Below, piece by piece: positions 43,470 to 52,143 of a DNA stretch of 64,000 nucleotides. Every line of letters begins with the position of its first letter. Within the stretch, counting starts at the first letter, position 1. The position numbers and the translations under genes are program-made. The notes beneath the pieces are model-generated. The model saw only the letters and a list, made by a program, of their open reading frames with translations, did not search any database and was not told the DNA's origin. Origin of the DNA: Halorubrum sp. PV6 (GTDB lineage Archaea > Halobacteriota > Halobacteria > Halobacteriales > Haloferacaceae); assembly GCF_003990725.2 (NCBI RefSeq), contig NZ_CP030064.1, positions 744,001 to 808,000 of the forward strand, read 5' to 3'.

Positions 43470-45272
43470 ATGAGCGACACAGCAGCACAGCCACGAGAGG
43501 ACGACGCGGAGGACACGGACGACCCCACCGAGGGCGGAACGGGCGACCCATCGGACGACCACGGCTCGGGGCCGGTGTCGACGGGCGCCGAGTCGGTCGT
43601 CGCCGCGCTGGAAACGGCCGGCGCCGAGACCGCCTTCGGCGTGCAGGGCGGCGCGATCATGCCCGTCTACGACGCCCTGTACAGCTCGTCGATCCGGCAC
43701 GTGACGATGGCCCACGAGCAGGGCGCGGCCCACGCCGCCGACGCGTACGGCGTCGTCGCCGGCGAACCGGGCCTCTGTCTCGCGACGTCGGGCCCCGGCG
43801 CGACCAACCTCGTCACCGGCATCGCCGACGCCGACATGGACTCCGACGCCATGCTCGCGTTGACCGGGCAGGTGCCGACCGAGTTCGTCGGCAACGACGC
43901 GTTCCAGGAGACCGACACGGTCGGCGTCACGCGCCCGATCACGAAACACAACTACTTCGCTCACGGCGCGGACAGCGTCGGCGACACCGTCGGCGAGGCG
44001 TTCGAACTGGCGCGCGCGGGGCGCCCCGGTCCGACGCTCGTCGACCTCCCGAAGGACGTGACCCAAGACGAGACGAACGAGACGCCCGGCCCGGCGACGG
44101 CGCCGCCCGGAACCGATCCCGACCCGAACGCCGACGCCGACGCCGTCGAGGAGGCCGCCCGCGCCATCGAGGCGGCCGAACGGCCCCTGTGCCTGTTCGG
44201 CGGCGGCGTGATCAAAGCCGAGGCGAGCGACGCCGCGCGAAGCTTCGCTCGCACGTACGGGATTCCCGTGACGACGACGATGCCGGGAATCGGCTCGTTC
44301 CCCGAAGACGACGACCTCTGCCTCTCGTGGGCGGGGATGCACGGGACCGGCTACGCGAACATGGCGATCACCCACACCGACTGCCTTATCGCGGTCGGCA
44401 CTCGCTTCGACGACCGGCTGACCGGCGGCATCGACACGTTCGCCCCGGAGGCGGAAGTCGTCCACGTCGACATCGACCCGGCCGAAATCTCGAAGAACGT
44501 CCACGCCGACTACCCGCTCATCGGCGACGCCGACCGCGTCCTCGACCAGTTGACCGCGGCGGTCCGCGAGGCGCCGGACGCCGAGGCGTGGCGTGACCGG
44601 TGTGCGGAGTGGAAAGAGACGTATCCGCTCACGTACGCGACCCCGGACGACGAGCCGCTGAAGCCGCAGTTCGTCGTCGAGGCGTTCGACGAGGCGACCG
44701 ACGACGACACCATCGTGACGACCGGCGTCGGCCAACACCAGATGTGGGCCTCCCAGTTCTGGACGTACACGGAGCCCCGGACGTGGGTCTCCTCGCACGG
44801 GCTGGGCACGATGGGATACGGCGTGCCCGCCGCGGTCGGCGCGCGCGTCGCGGCCGACACGATGGGCGAGGAGGACCGCGACGTGGTGTGTTTCGACGGC
44901 GACGGCTCCTTCCTGATGACGATGCAGGAGCTCTCGGTGGCCGTCCGCGAGGACCTGAACATCACCATCGCCGTGCTCAACAACGAGTACATCGGCATGG
45001 TGCGTCAGTGGCAGGACGCCTTCTACGAGGGCCGTCACATGGCCTCGGATTACACGTGGATGCCCGAGTTCGACAAGCTCGCCGAGGCGTTCGGCGCGCT
45101 CGGCCTCCGCGTCGACGACTACGACGAGGTCGCGCCCGCAGTCGAGGAGGCCCTCGACTACGACGGGCCCGTCGTGATCGACTTCCACGTCGACCCCGAG
45201 GAGAACGTTCTCCCGATGGTGCCGAGCGGCGGTGCAAACGGCCAGTTCGCGGCCGTGGAGGACCAGCTATGA
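43470..45272 (+). CDS. ilvB: Acetolactate synthase large subunit
   Basis: 600-residue TPP- and FAD-dependent enzyme making acetolactate (Val/Leu) or acetohydroxybutyrate (Ile). An acidic N-terminal tail of about 35 residues precedes the catalytic part. Glu83 in AHEQGAAHAADAYG is the TPP-activating Glu. The TPP/Mg motif is FDGDGSFLMTMQELSV at about 475-490, with LNNEYIGMVRQWQ after it. The central FAD domain contains FGGGVIKAEASD and VGTRFDDRLTGG. Length is standard. It begins at ATG 43470 after a long leader and overlaps ilvN by the ATGA junction. Confidence 0.96.
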   Translation: MSDTAAQPREDDAEDTDDPTEGGTGDPSDDHGSGPVSTGAESVVAALETAGAETAFGVQGGAIMPVYDALYSSSIRHVTMAHEQGAAHAADAYGVVAGEPGLCLATSGPGATNLVTGIADADMDSDAMLALTGQVPTEFVGNDAFQETDTVGVTRPITKHNYFAHGADSVGDTVGEAFELARAGRPGPTLVDLPKDVTQDETNETPGPATAPPGTDPDPNADADAVEEAARAIEAAERPLCLFGGGVIKAEASDAARSFARTYGIPVTTTMPGIGSFPEDDDLCLSWAGMHGTGYANMAITHTDCLIAVGTRFDDRLTGGIDTFAPEAEVVHVDIDPAEISKNVHADYPLIGDADRVLDQLTAAVREAPDAEAWRDRCAEWKETYPLTYATPDDEPLKPQFVVEAFDEATDDDTIVTTGVGQHQMWASQFWTYTEPRTWVSSHGLGTMGYGVPAAVGARVAADTMGEEDRDVVCFDGDGSFLMTMQELSVAVREDLNITIAVLNNEYIGMVRQWQDAFYEGRHMASDYTWMPEFDKLAEAFGALGLRVDDYDEVAPAVEEALDYDGPVVIDFHVDPEENVLPMVPSGGANGQFAAVEDQL

Positions 45273-45985
45273 GCGACGACGCCCCCGACGCCCGACCCGC
45301 GACCGACGGCGGCTCCGCGTCCGACGCCGGGAGCGGCGCCGAGGCCCGGCCGGCCGCGGCCGACCAGCCCGCGCCGGAAGAGCGCGAGCAGCCGGAGGGC
45401 CGTCGCAACCTCGAAGGGATCCGCATCGACCCCGTCGTCGAGGCGGAACACGACTCCCGTCGCGCCGTCATCTCGGCGCTCGTGGAAGACGAGCCGGGCG
45501 TGCTCGCGCGCGTCTCCGGGCTCGTCTCCCGCCGGCAGTTCAACATCGAGAGCCTCACCGTCGGCCCCACGACCGTCGAGGGCCACTCGCGGATCACGAT
45601 GGTCGTCGAGGAGACGGACCCCGGCATCGACCAGATTGAAAAGCAGATGGCGAAGCTGAAGCCGGTCATCTCGGTCGGCGAGGTGTCCGGCGACGCGGTC
45701 ACGGCCGAACTCGTCCTGTTAAAGGTCGAGGCCGACGACCCCGCGGCGGTCCACGCTGTCACCGAGATGTACGACGGTCGGACGCTCGACGCCGGGCCGC
45801 GAACGATCACCGTGCAACTCACCGGCGACGAAGACCGGATCGACGACGCGCTCGACGCGTTCCGCCAGTTCGGCATCCTCGAAATCGCCCGGACGGGCCA
45901 GACGGCGCTCGCGCGCGGCGACACCCCCACCGCACCTGGAGAGAAACCCGGAACGGCCGGCGAACCGACAACCCACGGCGATTAA
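45269..45985 (+). CDS. ilvN: Acetolactate synthase small (regulatory) subunit
   Basis: 238 residues, longer than many because of a disordered acidic N-terminal tail (about 1-45) and C-terminal tail. The core is an ACT domain ([39 protein letters not shown]) that binds valine for feedback control, and a second half ([29 protein letters not shown]) of the IlvH type. It overlaps ilvB by four bases (ATGA), so the subunits are coupled. Confidence 0.94.
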   Translation: MSDDAPDARPATDGGSASDAGSGAEARPAAADQPAPEEREQPEGRRNLEGIRIDPVVEAEHDSRRAVISALVEDEPGVLARVSGLVSRRQFNIESLTVGPTTVEGHSRITMVVEETDPGIDQIEKQMAKLKPVISVGEVSGDAVTAELVLLKVEADDPAAVHAVTEMYDGRTLDAGPRTITVQLTGDEDRIDDALDAFRQFGILEIARTGQTALARGDTPTAPGEKPGTAGEPTTHGD

Positions 45986-45998
45986 TTTCCCACAACAC

Positions 45999-47057
45999 AT
46001 GACCGACGCAGACACGCAGACGTTCGATTCGACAGTATACTACGACGACGACGCAGACGAGGAGGCGATCGCACACAAGACCGTCGCCGTCCTCGGCTAC
46101 GGGTCGCAGGGCCACGCGCACGCACAGAACCTCGCCGACAGCGGGGTCGACGTGGTCGTCGGCCTCCGCGAGAGCAGTTCCTCGTGGGACGCCGCGGAGA
46201 GCGACGGGCTCCGCGTCGCGACCCCTGCCGAGGCGGCCGCGGAAGCCGACATCGTGAGCGTCCTCGTCCCGGACACGGTTCAGCCGGACGTGTACGAGAA
46301 CGCGGTCGAGCCGAACCTCGACGCGGGCGACACGCTCCAGTTCGCCCACGGGTTCAACATCCACTACAACCAGATCCAGCCGCCCGAAGACGTCGACGTG
46401 ACGATGGTCGCGCCGAAGTCGCCGGGCCACCTCGTGCGCCGTAACTACGAGAACGACGAGGGGACGCCCGGCCTGCTGGCGGTCTACCAGGACGCGACCG
46501 GCGACGCCCACGACGAGGGGCTCGCGTACGCGGCCGCCATCGGCTGTACCCGCGCCGGCGTCGTTGAGACGTCGTTCCGCGAGGAGACGGAGACCGACCT
46601 GTTCGGCGAGCAGGCCGTCCTCTGTGGCGGCGTTACCTCGCTGGTGAAACAGGGCTACGAGACGCTCGTCGACGCGGGCTACTCGCCGGAGATGGCCTAC
46701 TTCGAGTGTCTCAACGAGCTGAAACTCATCGTCGACCTGATGTACGAAGACGGACTCGGCGGCATGTGGGACTCCGTCTCCGACACCGCCGAGTACGGCG
46801 GGCTCACGCAGGGTGACGTCGTCGTCGACGAGCACGCCCGCGAGAACATGGAGGAAGTGCTGGAGAAGGTCCAGAACGGCGAGTTCGCCCGCGAGTGGAT
46901 CGCCGAGAACCAGGCGGGCCGGCCCTCCTACACGCAGCTCCGGACGGCCGAGAAGAACCACGAAATCGAGGCCGTCGGCGAGGAGCTTCGCGGCCTGTTC
47001 TCGTGGCAGGAGGAGGCCGAAGAGGACGAAGAGGAGTCGGCCGAGGTGACCGCCTGA
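45999..47057 (+). CDS. ilvC: Ketol-acid reductoisomerase
   Basis: 352 residues, class I. NADPH-dependent rearrangement and reduction of acetolactate to dihydroxyisovalerate. The Rossmann fingerprint is [17 protein letters not shown] at about 28-44, followed by the [12 protein letters not shown] cofactor-specificity loop. The knotted C-terminal domain has the metal-binding [12 protein letters not shown] and [21 protein letters not shown] short acidic tail ([15 protein letters not shown]) is added. It begins 13 bases after ilvN and its stop overlaps the leuC start (TGATG). Confidence 0.96.
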   Translation: MTDADTQTFDSTVYYDDDADEEAIAHKTVAVLGYGSQGHAHAQNLADSGVDVVVGLRESSSSWDAAESDGLRVATPAEAAAEADIVSVLVPDTVQPDVYENAVEPNLDAGDTLQFAHGFNIHYNQIQPPEDVDVTMVAPKSPGHLVRRNYENDEGTPGLLAVYQDATGDAHDEGLAYAAAIGCTRAGVVETSFREETETDLFGEQAVLCGGVTSLVKQGYETLVDAGYSPEMAYFECLNELKLIVDLMYEDGLGGMWDSVSDTAEYGGLTQGDVVVDEHARENMEEVLEKVQNGEFAREWIAENQAGRPSYTQLRTAEKNHEIEAVGEELRGLFSWQEEAEEDEEESAEVTA

Positions 47058-48517
47058 TGAGCGAGGGAACGCTGTACGACAAGGTATGGGAGCGCCACAA
47101 GGTAACGGAGCTCCCGAACGGGCAAGACCAGCTCTTCATCGGCCTCCACCTCGTTCACGAGGTGACGAGTCCGCAGGCGTTCGGGATGCTTCGCGAGCGC
47201 GACCTCGACGTCGCGTACCCGGACCAGACGTTCGCCACGACCGACCATATCGCGCCCACCGAAGCCGACAAGCGCGAACGACCGCTGGCCGACGACCAGG
47301 CCGAGGAGATGCTCTCGGCGCTCGAACGCAACACGAGCGAGAGCGGCATCACCTTCTTCGGCTTCGAGTCCGGCAAGCAGGGGATCACCCACGTCGTCGC
47401 GCCGGAGCTGGGCCTCTCCCAGCCGGGGATGACGGTCGCGTGCGGCGACAGCCACACGGCGACTCACGGCGCGTTCGGCTCCATCGGCGTCGGCATCGGA
47501 ACGAGCCAGATCCGCGACGTGCTCGCGACGGGCTGTATCGCGGCCGACAAACAGAAGGTGCGCCGGATCGAGGTCGAGGGCGAGCTCGGCGAGGGCGTCT
47601 ACGCGAAGGACGTGATCATGAAAGTGATCAAAGACCTCGGCGTCGACGGCGGCGTGGGCCACGTGTACGAGTACGGCGGTCCCGCCATCGAGGCGCTCGA
47701 CATGGAGGGGCGGCTCGCCGTCTGTAACATGTCCATCGAGGGCGGCGCTCGCGCCGGGTACGTCAACCCCGACGAGACCACCTACGAGTACCTGCGGGGT
47801 CGCGAGTACGTCCCCGAAGGCGAGGCGTTCGAGGAGCGGAAGCAGTACTGGGAGTCGGTCGCCTCCGACGACGACGCGGAGTACGACGACGTCGTCACCG
47901 TCGACGCGGACGGTCTCGACCCCCTCGTCACGTGGGGGATAAACCCCGGACAGGTGGTCGGGATCGACGAGCCGGTGCCGCACCCGGACGACTTCGAGGC
48001 CCGCACGGACCGCGAGGCCGCCGAGAAGGCGATCGATCACATGGACGTCGAGCCCGGCCAGTCGATGCTCGGCTACGATGTCGACGTGGCCTTCCTCGGC
48101 ACCTGCACGAACGGCCGGCTCTCGGACTTCGAGGAGGCGGCGCGGATCTTAGAGAACCACAGCGTCGACGAGGACGTGCGCGCGCTCGCGGTGCCCGGCT
48201 CGGAGACGGTCCGCGCGCAGTGCGAGGAGCGCGGCATCGATCAGACGTTCATCGAGGCCGGCTTCCAGTGGCGCCGCGCCGGCTGCTCGATGTGTCTCGC
48301 GATGAACGACGACCAGCTCGGCGCCGGCGAGGTCTGTGCGTCCTCGTCGAACCGCAACTTCATCGGCCGGCAGGGGTCGAAGGAGGGGCGAACGGTGCTG
48401 ATGAGTCCCGCGATGGTCGCGGCCGCGGCCGTCGAGGGAGAGGTCGTCGACGCGCGCGACTACCTGCGCGACGGGCCGACCGGCGGCGCCGGCGGCGTCG
48501 AGGAGGTGGCCGACTGA
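47057..48517 (+). CDS. leuC: 3-isopropylmalate dehydratase large subunit
   Basis: 486 residues, aconitase family. Isomerises 2- to 3-isopropylmalate with LeuD. The 4Fe-4S ligands are visible at Cys350 (GTCTNGR), Cys410 and Cys413 (AGCSMCLAMN). CGDSHTATHGAFG and the N-terminal TLYDKVWERH are typical; active-site elements GTSQIRDVLAT and SSSNRNFIGRQG are intact. The start shares a base with the ilvC stop, and its own TGA overlaps the ATG of leuD (TGATG), indicating tight coupling. Confidence 0.96.
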   Translation: MSEGTLYDKVWERHKVTELPNGQDQLFIGLHLVHEVTSPQAFGMLRERDLDVAYPDQTFATTDHIAPTEADKRERPLADDQAEEMLSALERNTSESGITFFGFESGKQGITHVVAPELGLSQPGMTVACGDSHTATHGAFGSIGVGIGTSQIRDVLATGCIAADKQKVRRIEVEGELGEGVYAKDVIMKVIKDLGVDGGVGHVYEYGGPAIEALDMEGRLAVCNMSIEGGARAGYVNPDETTYEYLRGREYVPEGEAFEERKQYWESVASDDDAEYDDVVTVDADGLDPLVTWGINPGQVVGIDEPVPHPDDFEARTDREAAEKAIDHMDVEPGQSMLGYDVDVAFLGTCTNGRLSDFEEAARILENHSVDEDVRALAVPGSETVRAQCEERGIDQTFIEAGFQWRRAGCSMCLAMNDDQLGAGEVCASSSNRNFIGRQGSKEGRTVLMSPAMVAAAAVEGEVVDARDYLRDGPTGGAGGVEEVAD

Positions 48518-49146
48518 TGGCTCCCGAGGCGAGCGCGGGCGACGACGGGGAGCAACACATCACCGAGGTGTCCGGGACGGGCGTGCCGATCCCAGGCGAC
48601 GACGTCGACACCGACCAGATCCTGCCGGCGCAGTTCATGAAGGAGGTCACGTTCGACAACATGGCGGACTACCTCTTTTACGACGCCCGGCGCGACGAGA
48701 ACGAGGAGCTCAACGACCACCCGCTCAACCGCTTCGAGGGCGCGTCGATCGCGGTGGTCAACTCCAACTTCGGCTGCGGCTCCTCTCGGGAGCACGCGCC
48801 GCAGGCGATGATGCGATGGGGCGTCGACGGGGTCGTCGGCGAGTCGTACGCCGAGATCTTCCGGGACAACTGCAAGTCGCTGGGCATCCCCGCGGTCACC
48901 GCGGACCACGAGACCGTGGTGGCGCTCCAGGAGTGGATCGAAGCGAATCCCGACGGCGACATCGAGATCGACGTCGAGGGCGAGACCGTCACCTACGGCG
49001 ACACCGTCATCGATGTCGACGTGGACGACGCGATGCGAGAGGCCCTCGTCGAGGGTATCTGGGACACGACCGCGCTGATGTACTCGAACCGAAGCAAGGT
49101 CGACTCGACCGTCGACGGGCTTCCGTACGTCGAGGGTGACGACTGA
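48517..49146 (+). CDS. leuD: 3-isopropylmalate dehydratase small subunit
   Basis: 209 residues, the swivel domain partnering LeuC. Elements: GDDVDTDQILPAQFMKEV, NFGCGSSREHAPQAMMRWG with the substrate-binding SSREHAP, and ESYAEIFRDNCKSLGIPAV. An acidic tail extends either end, as common in haloarchaea. It begins on the leuC stop codon and ends immediately before the leuB ATG at 49147. Confidence 0.95.
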   Translation: MAPEASAGDDGEQHITEVSGTGVPIPGDDVDTDQILPAQFMKEVTFDNMADYLFYDARRDENEELNDHPLNRFEGASIAVVNSNFGCGSSREHAPQAMMRWGVDGVVGESYAEIFRDNCKSLGIPAVTADHETVVALQEWIEANPDGDIEIDVEGETVTYGDTVIDVDVDDAMREALVEGIWDTTALMYSNRSKVDSTVDGLPYVEGDD

Positions 49147-50145
49147 ATGGGCGACGAGATCGTCGTCATCGAGGGCGACGGGATCGGCCGCGAGGTCATC
49201 CCCGCCGCCGTCGACGTGTTGGAGGCGTTCGACCTCGACCTCGAGTTCGTCGCCGCCGACGCGGGCGACGCGACGAAGGAGGCGACCGGCGAGGCGCTCC
49301 CGGCGGAGACGTACGACCTCGCCGCCGACGCGGACGCGACGCTGTTCGGCGCGGCCGGCGAGACGGCCGCGGACGTCATCCTCCCGCTGCGCGACGCGGT
49401 CGGGTCGTTCGTCAACGTCCGGCCCGCCAAAGCGTACCCCGGCGTCGACGCGCTCCGCCCGGAGACGGACGTGGTCTTCCTCCGCGAGAACACCGAGGGC
49501 GTCTACTCGGGCCACGAATCCCGGCTCTCCGAGGACCTCTCGACGCTGACGCGCGTCGTCACCTCGCCGGCCTCGCGCGAACTGGCCGAGTACGCCTGCG
49601 AGTTCGTCGAGGACGGGCGCGGTCCGGCCGGCGGCCCCGAAGACGGGTTCACGGTCGCGCACAAGGCGAACGTGATGCGCGAGACCGACGGGCGGTTCCG
49701 CGACGAGGTGCTCGCGGTCGCCGAGGAGCAGGGCGTCGACGCCGACGAGGAGCTGATGGACGCGTTCGCGACGAAGCTCCCGCTGAATCCGAACCAGTAC
49801 GGCGTGATCGTCTGTCCGAACCTCGCGGGCGACGTCCTCTCGGATCTGGCGGCTGGACTCGTCGGCGGGCTCGGACTGTTACCCTCGGCGAACATCGGCC
49901 ACGACAACGCGCTGTTCGAGCCGGTCCACGGGACCGCGCCCGACATCGCGGGCGAGGGGGTCGCCAACCCCACGGCGGCGATCCTGTCGGCCGCGATGCT
50001 CCTCGCACACCTCGGTCACGAGGCCGAGGCCGAGCGCGTGCGCGACGCGGTCGAAGGCGTGCTGTCCGACGGCCCGCGCACCGGCGACCTCGGCGGCGAC
50101 GCGACGACCGGCGAGGTCACGGACGCGGTCTTAGACCGGCTGTAA
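49147..50145 (+). CDS. leuB: 3-isopropylmalate dehydrogenase
   Basis: 332 residues. NAD-dependent oxidative decarboxylation giving 2-oxoisocaproate, the leucine precursor. [20 protein letters not shown] opens the fold; [14 protein letters not shown] has the substrate loop, [13 protein letters not shown] the catalytic Lys, [20 protein letters not shown] the Asp metal ligands, and [13 protein letters not shown] the cofactor loop. It follows leuD without a gap and closes the operon. A small hairpin at its stop (CCGGCT 50136-50141 with AGCCGG 50145-50150) may take part in transcript ending. Confidence 0.95.
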   Translation: MGDEIVVIEGDGIGREVIPAAVDVLEAFDLDLEFVAADAGDATKEATGEALPAETYDLAADADATLFGAAGETAADVILPLRDAVGSFVNVRPAKAYPGVDALRPETDVVFLRENTEGVYSGHESRLSEDLSTLTRVVTSPASRELAEYACEFVEDGRGPAGGPEDGFTVAHKANVMRETDGRFRDEVLAVAEEQGVDADEELMDAFATKLPLNPNQYGVIVCPNLAGDVLSDLAAGLVGGLGLLPSANIGHDNALFEPVHGTAPDIAGEGVANPTAAILSAAMLLAHLGHEAEAERVRDAVEGVLSDGPRTGDLGGDATTGEVTDAVLDRL

Positions 50146-50250
50146 GCCGGCTCCGAGGGCGCGTTCGGGTCGGTCACCGACTTCTCGTAAGCCTACGACC
50201 TCCGCGGGCGAACCACAAGAAAGGAAACCCTGCGGCCCGTCGAACCGCGT

Positions 50251-50625
50251 ATGAGCAACTACGAAGTCGCGATGGAAGCCGCCTGGTTGGTCCGTGACGT
50301 CGAGGAGACCGACGACGCCATCGGCGTCGCGGTCAGCGAAGCCGGCAAGCGACTCAACGAGACGGACAAGCAGTACGTCGAGGTCGAACCCGGCGTCACC
50401 GGCTGTCCGGCCTGCGGCGAGCCCTTCGACGCCGCGTTCCTCGCGGCCAACACGGCCTTAGTCGGACTTCTCTTAGAGATCGACATCTTCAACGCCGACA
50501 GCGAAGAGCACGCAGAGCGGATCGCGAAAAGCGAAGTCGGCGGCGCGCTGCGAGACGTGCCCCTCGAGATCATCGAGGTCATCGAGACCGAGGGCGACGA
50601 GGACGACGACCGCGACGACGAGTAA
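50251..50625 (+). CDS. UPF0212 (DUF555) family protein
   Basis: 124 residues. MSNYEVAMEAAWLVRDV at the start and the single CPACGEPFDAAFLAANTALV zinc-type CxxC centre are typical of the archaeal UPF0212 family, whose function is unknown. An acidic tail (EGDEDDDRDDE) ends the protein. It begins 105 bases after leuB, and 'ACAAGAAAGG' before it is a weak promoter candidate. The gene is widely kept in archaea, suggesting a basic role. Confidence 0.88.
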   Translation: MSNYEVAMEAAWLVRDVEETDDAIGVAVSEAGKRLNETDKQYVEVEPGVTGCPACGEPFDAAFLAANTALVGLLLEIDIFNADSEEHAERIAKSEVGGALRDVPLEIIEVIETEGDEDDDRDDE

Positions 50626-50670
50626 GCGTCCGTTCGCTCGGCGGCGCGATATCGGTCATCGTCGAAACCT

Positions 50671-50677
50671 TTTATAA
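50671..50677 (+). promoter_or_regulatory. TATA box of the HTH-CBS regulator
   Basis: TTTATAA centred 25 bases before the ATG at 50699; a strong match within CCTTTTATAATAACTG. Confidence 0.75.
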
Positions 50678-50698
50678 TAACTGTGGGTAATCTGGCGT

Positions 50699-51238
50699 AT
50701 GGAACTCCCGACGCCACAAGACCTCCGCGAGCGGCGGACCACGCTGGAGTTGACACAGAGCGATCTGGCCGACGCCGCAGACGTCTCACAGCCGCTGATC
50801 GCGCGCATCGAGGGCGGCGACGTCGACCCGCGGCTGTCGACGCTGCGGCGCATCGTGAACGCGCTCCAGGAGGCGGAAGGCGAGGTCGTCCGCGCGAGCG
50901 ACCTGATGAACGAGACGGTCATCAGCGTCGCGCCCGACGACGCCGTGCGCGGCGCGGTCGAGCTCATGGAAGACGAGGCGTACTCGCAGTTACCCGTCCT
51001 CCAGAGCGGCGTCCCCGTCGGCTCGATCAGTCAGGGCGACGTGGTCCACGCCGGCGAGAACGTCGGCGACCATCCCGTCAGCGAGGTGATGAGCGAGTCG
51101 TTCCCCACGGTCGCACAGACCGCGACCGTCGACGAGGTTCGAAACCTGCTGGACCACTACAAGGCGGTGATGGTGACCGACGGCGGTGAGACCGTCGGGA
51201 TCATCACCGAGGCCGACATCGCCGCGCACCTGTCGTAG
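50699..51238 (+). CDS. HTH-CBS transcriptional regulator
   Basis: 179 residues. The N-terminal XRE-type helix-turn-helix (about 8-60: LRERRTTLELTQSDLADAAD, SQPLIARIEGGDVDPRLSTL) is fused to a CBS pair (about 65-179: LMNETVISVAPDDAVRGAV, EVMSESFPTVAQTATVDEV, GIITEADIAAHLS). The fusion suggests nucleotide-sensing DNA binding. It resembles archaeal regulators often encoded near central metabolic genes. Leaderless ATG. It converges, with no spacer at all, on the small gene that ends at 51239. Confidence 0.9.
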   Translation: MELPTPQDLRERRTTLELTQSDLADAADVSQPLIARIEGGDVDPRLSTLRRIVNALQEAEGEVVRASDLMNETVISVAPDDAVRGAVELMEDEAYSQLPVLQSGVPVGSISQGDVVHAGENVGDHPVSEVMSESFPTVAQTATVDEVRNLLDHYKAVMVTDGGETVGIITEADIAAHLS

Positions 51239-51418
51239 TCAGCTCTCTCGCTGTTCCGAGAGCCGCTCCCAGATCTCCGTACAGCCGACGCCGTCCTCGA
51301 TTTCGTCGAGGTGGTCGGCGCCGGCGTCGCCCGCCCCGTCTCGCTCCGTTTCCGCGTCCGGTTCGCGGTCGGCGGCCTCCCTGTCGTCGGTCGCCTGCGA
51401 GTCGTCCCGCTCGGTCAT
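51239..51418 (-). CDS. Small acidic haloarchaeal protein
   Basis: 59 residues: a disordered Asp/Glu-rich first half (MTERDDSQATDDREAADREP), then a compact end, DHLDEIEDGVGCTEIWERLS, with one Cys. The DHLD...GCTEIWE ending recurs, as I recall, in small haloarchaeal proteins of unknown function, which supports a real gene. Its ATG at 51418 overlaps the TGA of the 38-codon gene before it (ATGA), so translation is probably coupled. It abuts the stop of the HTH-CBS gene. Confidence 0.6.
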   Translation of the reverse strand: MTERDDSQATDDREAADREPDAETERDGAGDAGADHLDEIEDGVGCTEIWERLSEQRES

Positions 51419-51531
51419 CGGTCCGCGGAGCGGTCGTCGAAGAGTTCCGGAGCCACGTCCGCGGACGTGTGCTGGCGGTGCTCGTCGTCTGGTGCGGGTC
51501 GATCGTCGGTCGGATCGGCGGTCGTCGTCAT
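51415..51531 (-). CDS. Tiny acidic protein upstream of and overlapping the 59-residue gene
   Basis: 38 residues, MTTTADPTDDRPAPDDEHRQ then HTSADVAPELFDDRSADR. It begins at ATG 51531, 27 bases from CTTATCC on the minus strand (51555-51561), the right distance for a leaderless transcript, and its stop overlaps the next start codon by four bases. That arrangement argues for a real short gene or a translated leader. The protein is disordered-looking and I do not recognise it. Confidence 0.5.
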   Translation of the reverse strand: MTTTADPTDDRPAPDDEHRQHTSADVAPELFDDRSADR

Positions 51532-51745
51532 ACCCAAACGCAAGCACACGGGACGGATAAGGCCCTGTACAGCTGTAAATCGAACCACTACTCCCCGATA
51601 CCGGATTTCTCCTCCGGTATCTCAGAGGGCGTCCTGCGCGCGATCCCGTCGCAGTCATGCGGTTTTCTGATCGGGCGGCGTCACCGAAACTGTCGCCGAT
51701 TGTGACCACCGCCACGCATTGGGTCGCCGCGGGTGAACTGGCGGT

Positions 51746-52051
51746 ATGACCACTCGTCTGCGCGTCCTCGACGACGGGGCGTGGATCTCCGTCGACGACA
51801 GCCGCGAAGTCCGCGTCAGCGAACTGTGGCGCCTCGACGCGCCGGATTTCTGCCGGTGTGCGCTCGCGGATCTGGTCGTCGAGAACTTCCAGTCGGTCGG
51901 CGTCGACGGGTCGACCGTGGAGGCGCGGGTGTACGGCCAGTGTATCGCGTGCGGCGAGACGGGCGTCACCGGCTGGGTCCCGGTCGGGCGGGTACACGAG
52001 GGTGAGTTCGCCGAACTCGCCCGCGCCGCGGTTCGATCCCCCCAGGGGTGA
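51746..52051 (+). CDS. Conserved hypothetical protein with four cysteines
   Basis: 101 residues. DFCRCALADL (CxC) and YGQCIACGETG (CxxC) suggest one zinc site. The remainder is beta-rich and acidic. The ATG at 51746 is preceded by a GC-rich spacer without a clear TATA box; a start slightly downstream is possible. It lies just before nirA on the same strand, 92 bases away. Function unknown. Confidence 0.65.
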   Translation: MTTRLRVLDDGAWISVDDSREVRVSELWRLDAPDFCRCALADLVVENFQSVGVDGSTVEARVYGQCIACGETGVTGWVPVGRVHEGEFAELARAAVRSPQG

Positions 52052-52143
52052 TCGTCCCGGCAACACGTGCCGGATCGCTGAAGCATCGGGGAAGGTTGAC
52101 TCTACGCGGTCGCCTATGTGGGTACCGGGAGTAGCGAAGGTCG

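Noticed and set aside
43105-43473. 122-codon frame beginning on the leuA stop codon
   Set aside because: Tempting because of the TGATG junction, but the product is Arg/Pro/Ser filler without haloarchaeal acidity and it overlaps the leader elements and the ilvB start.
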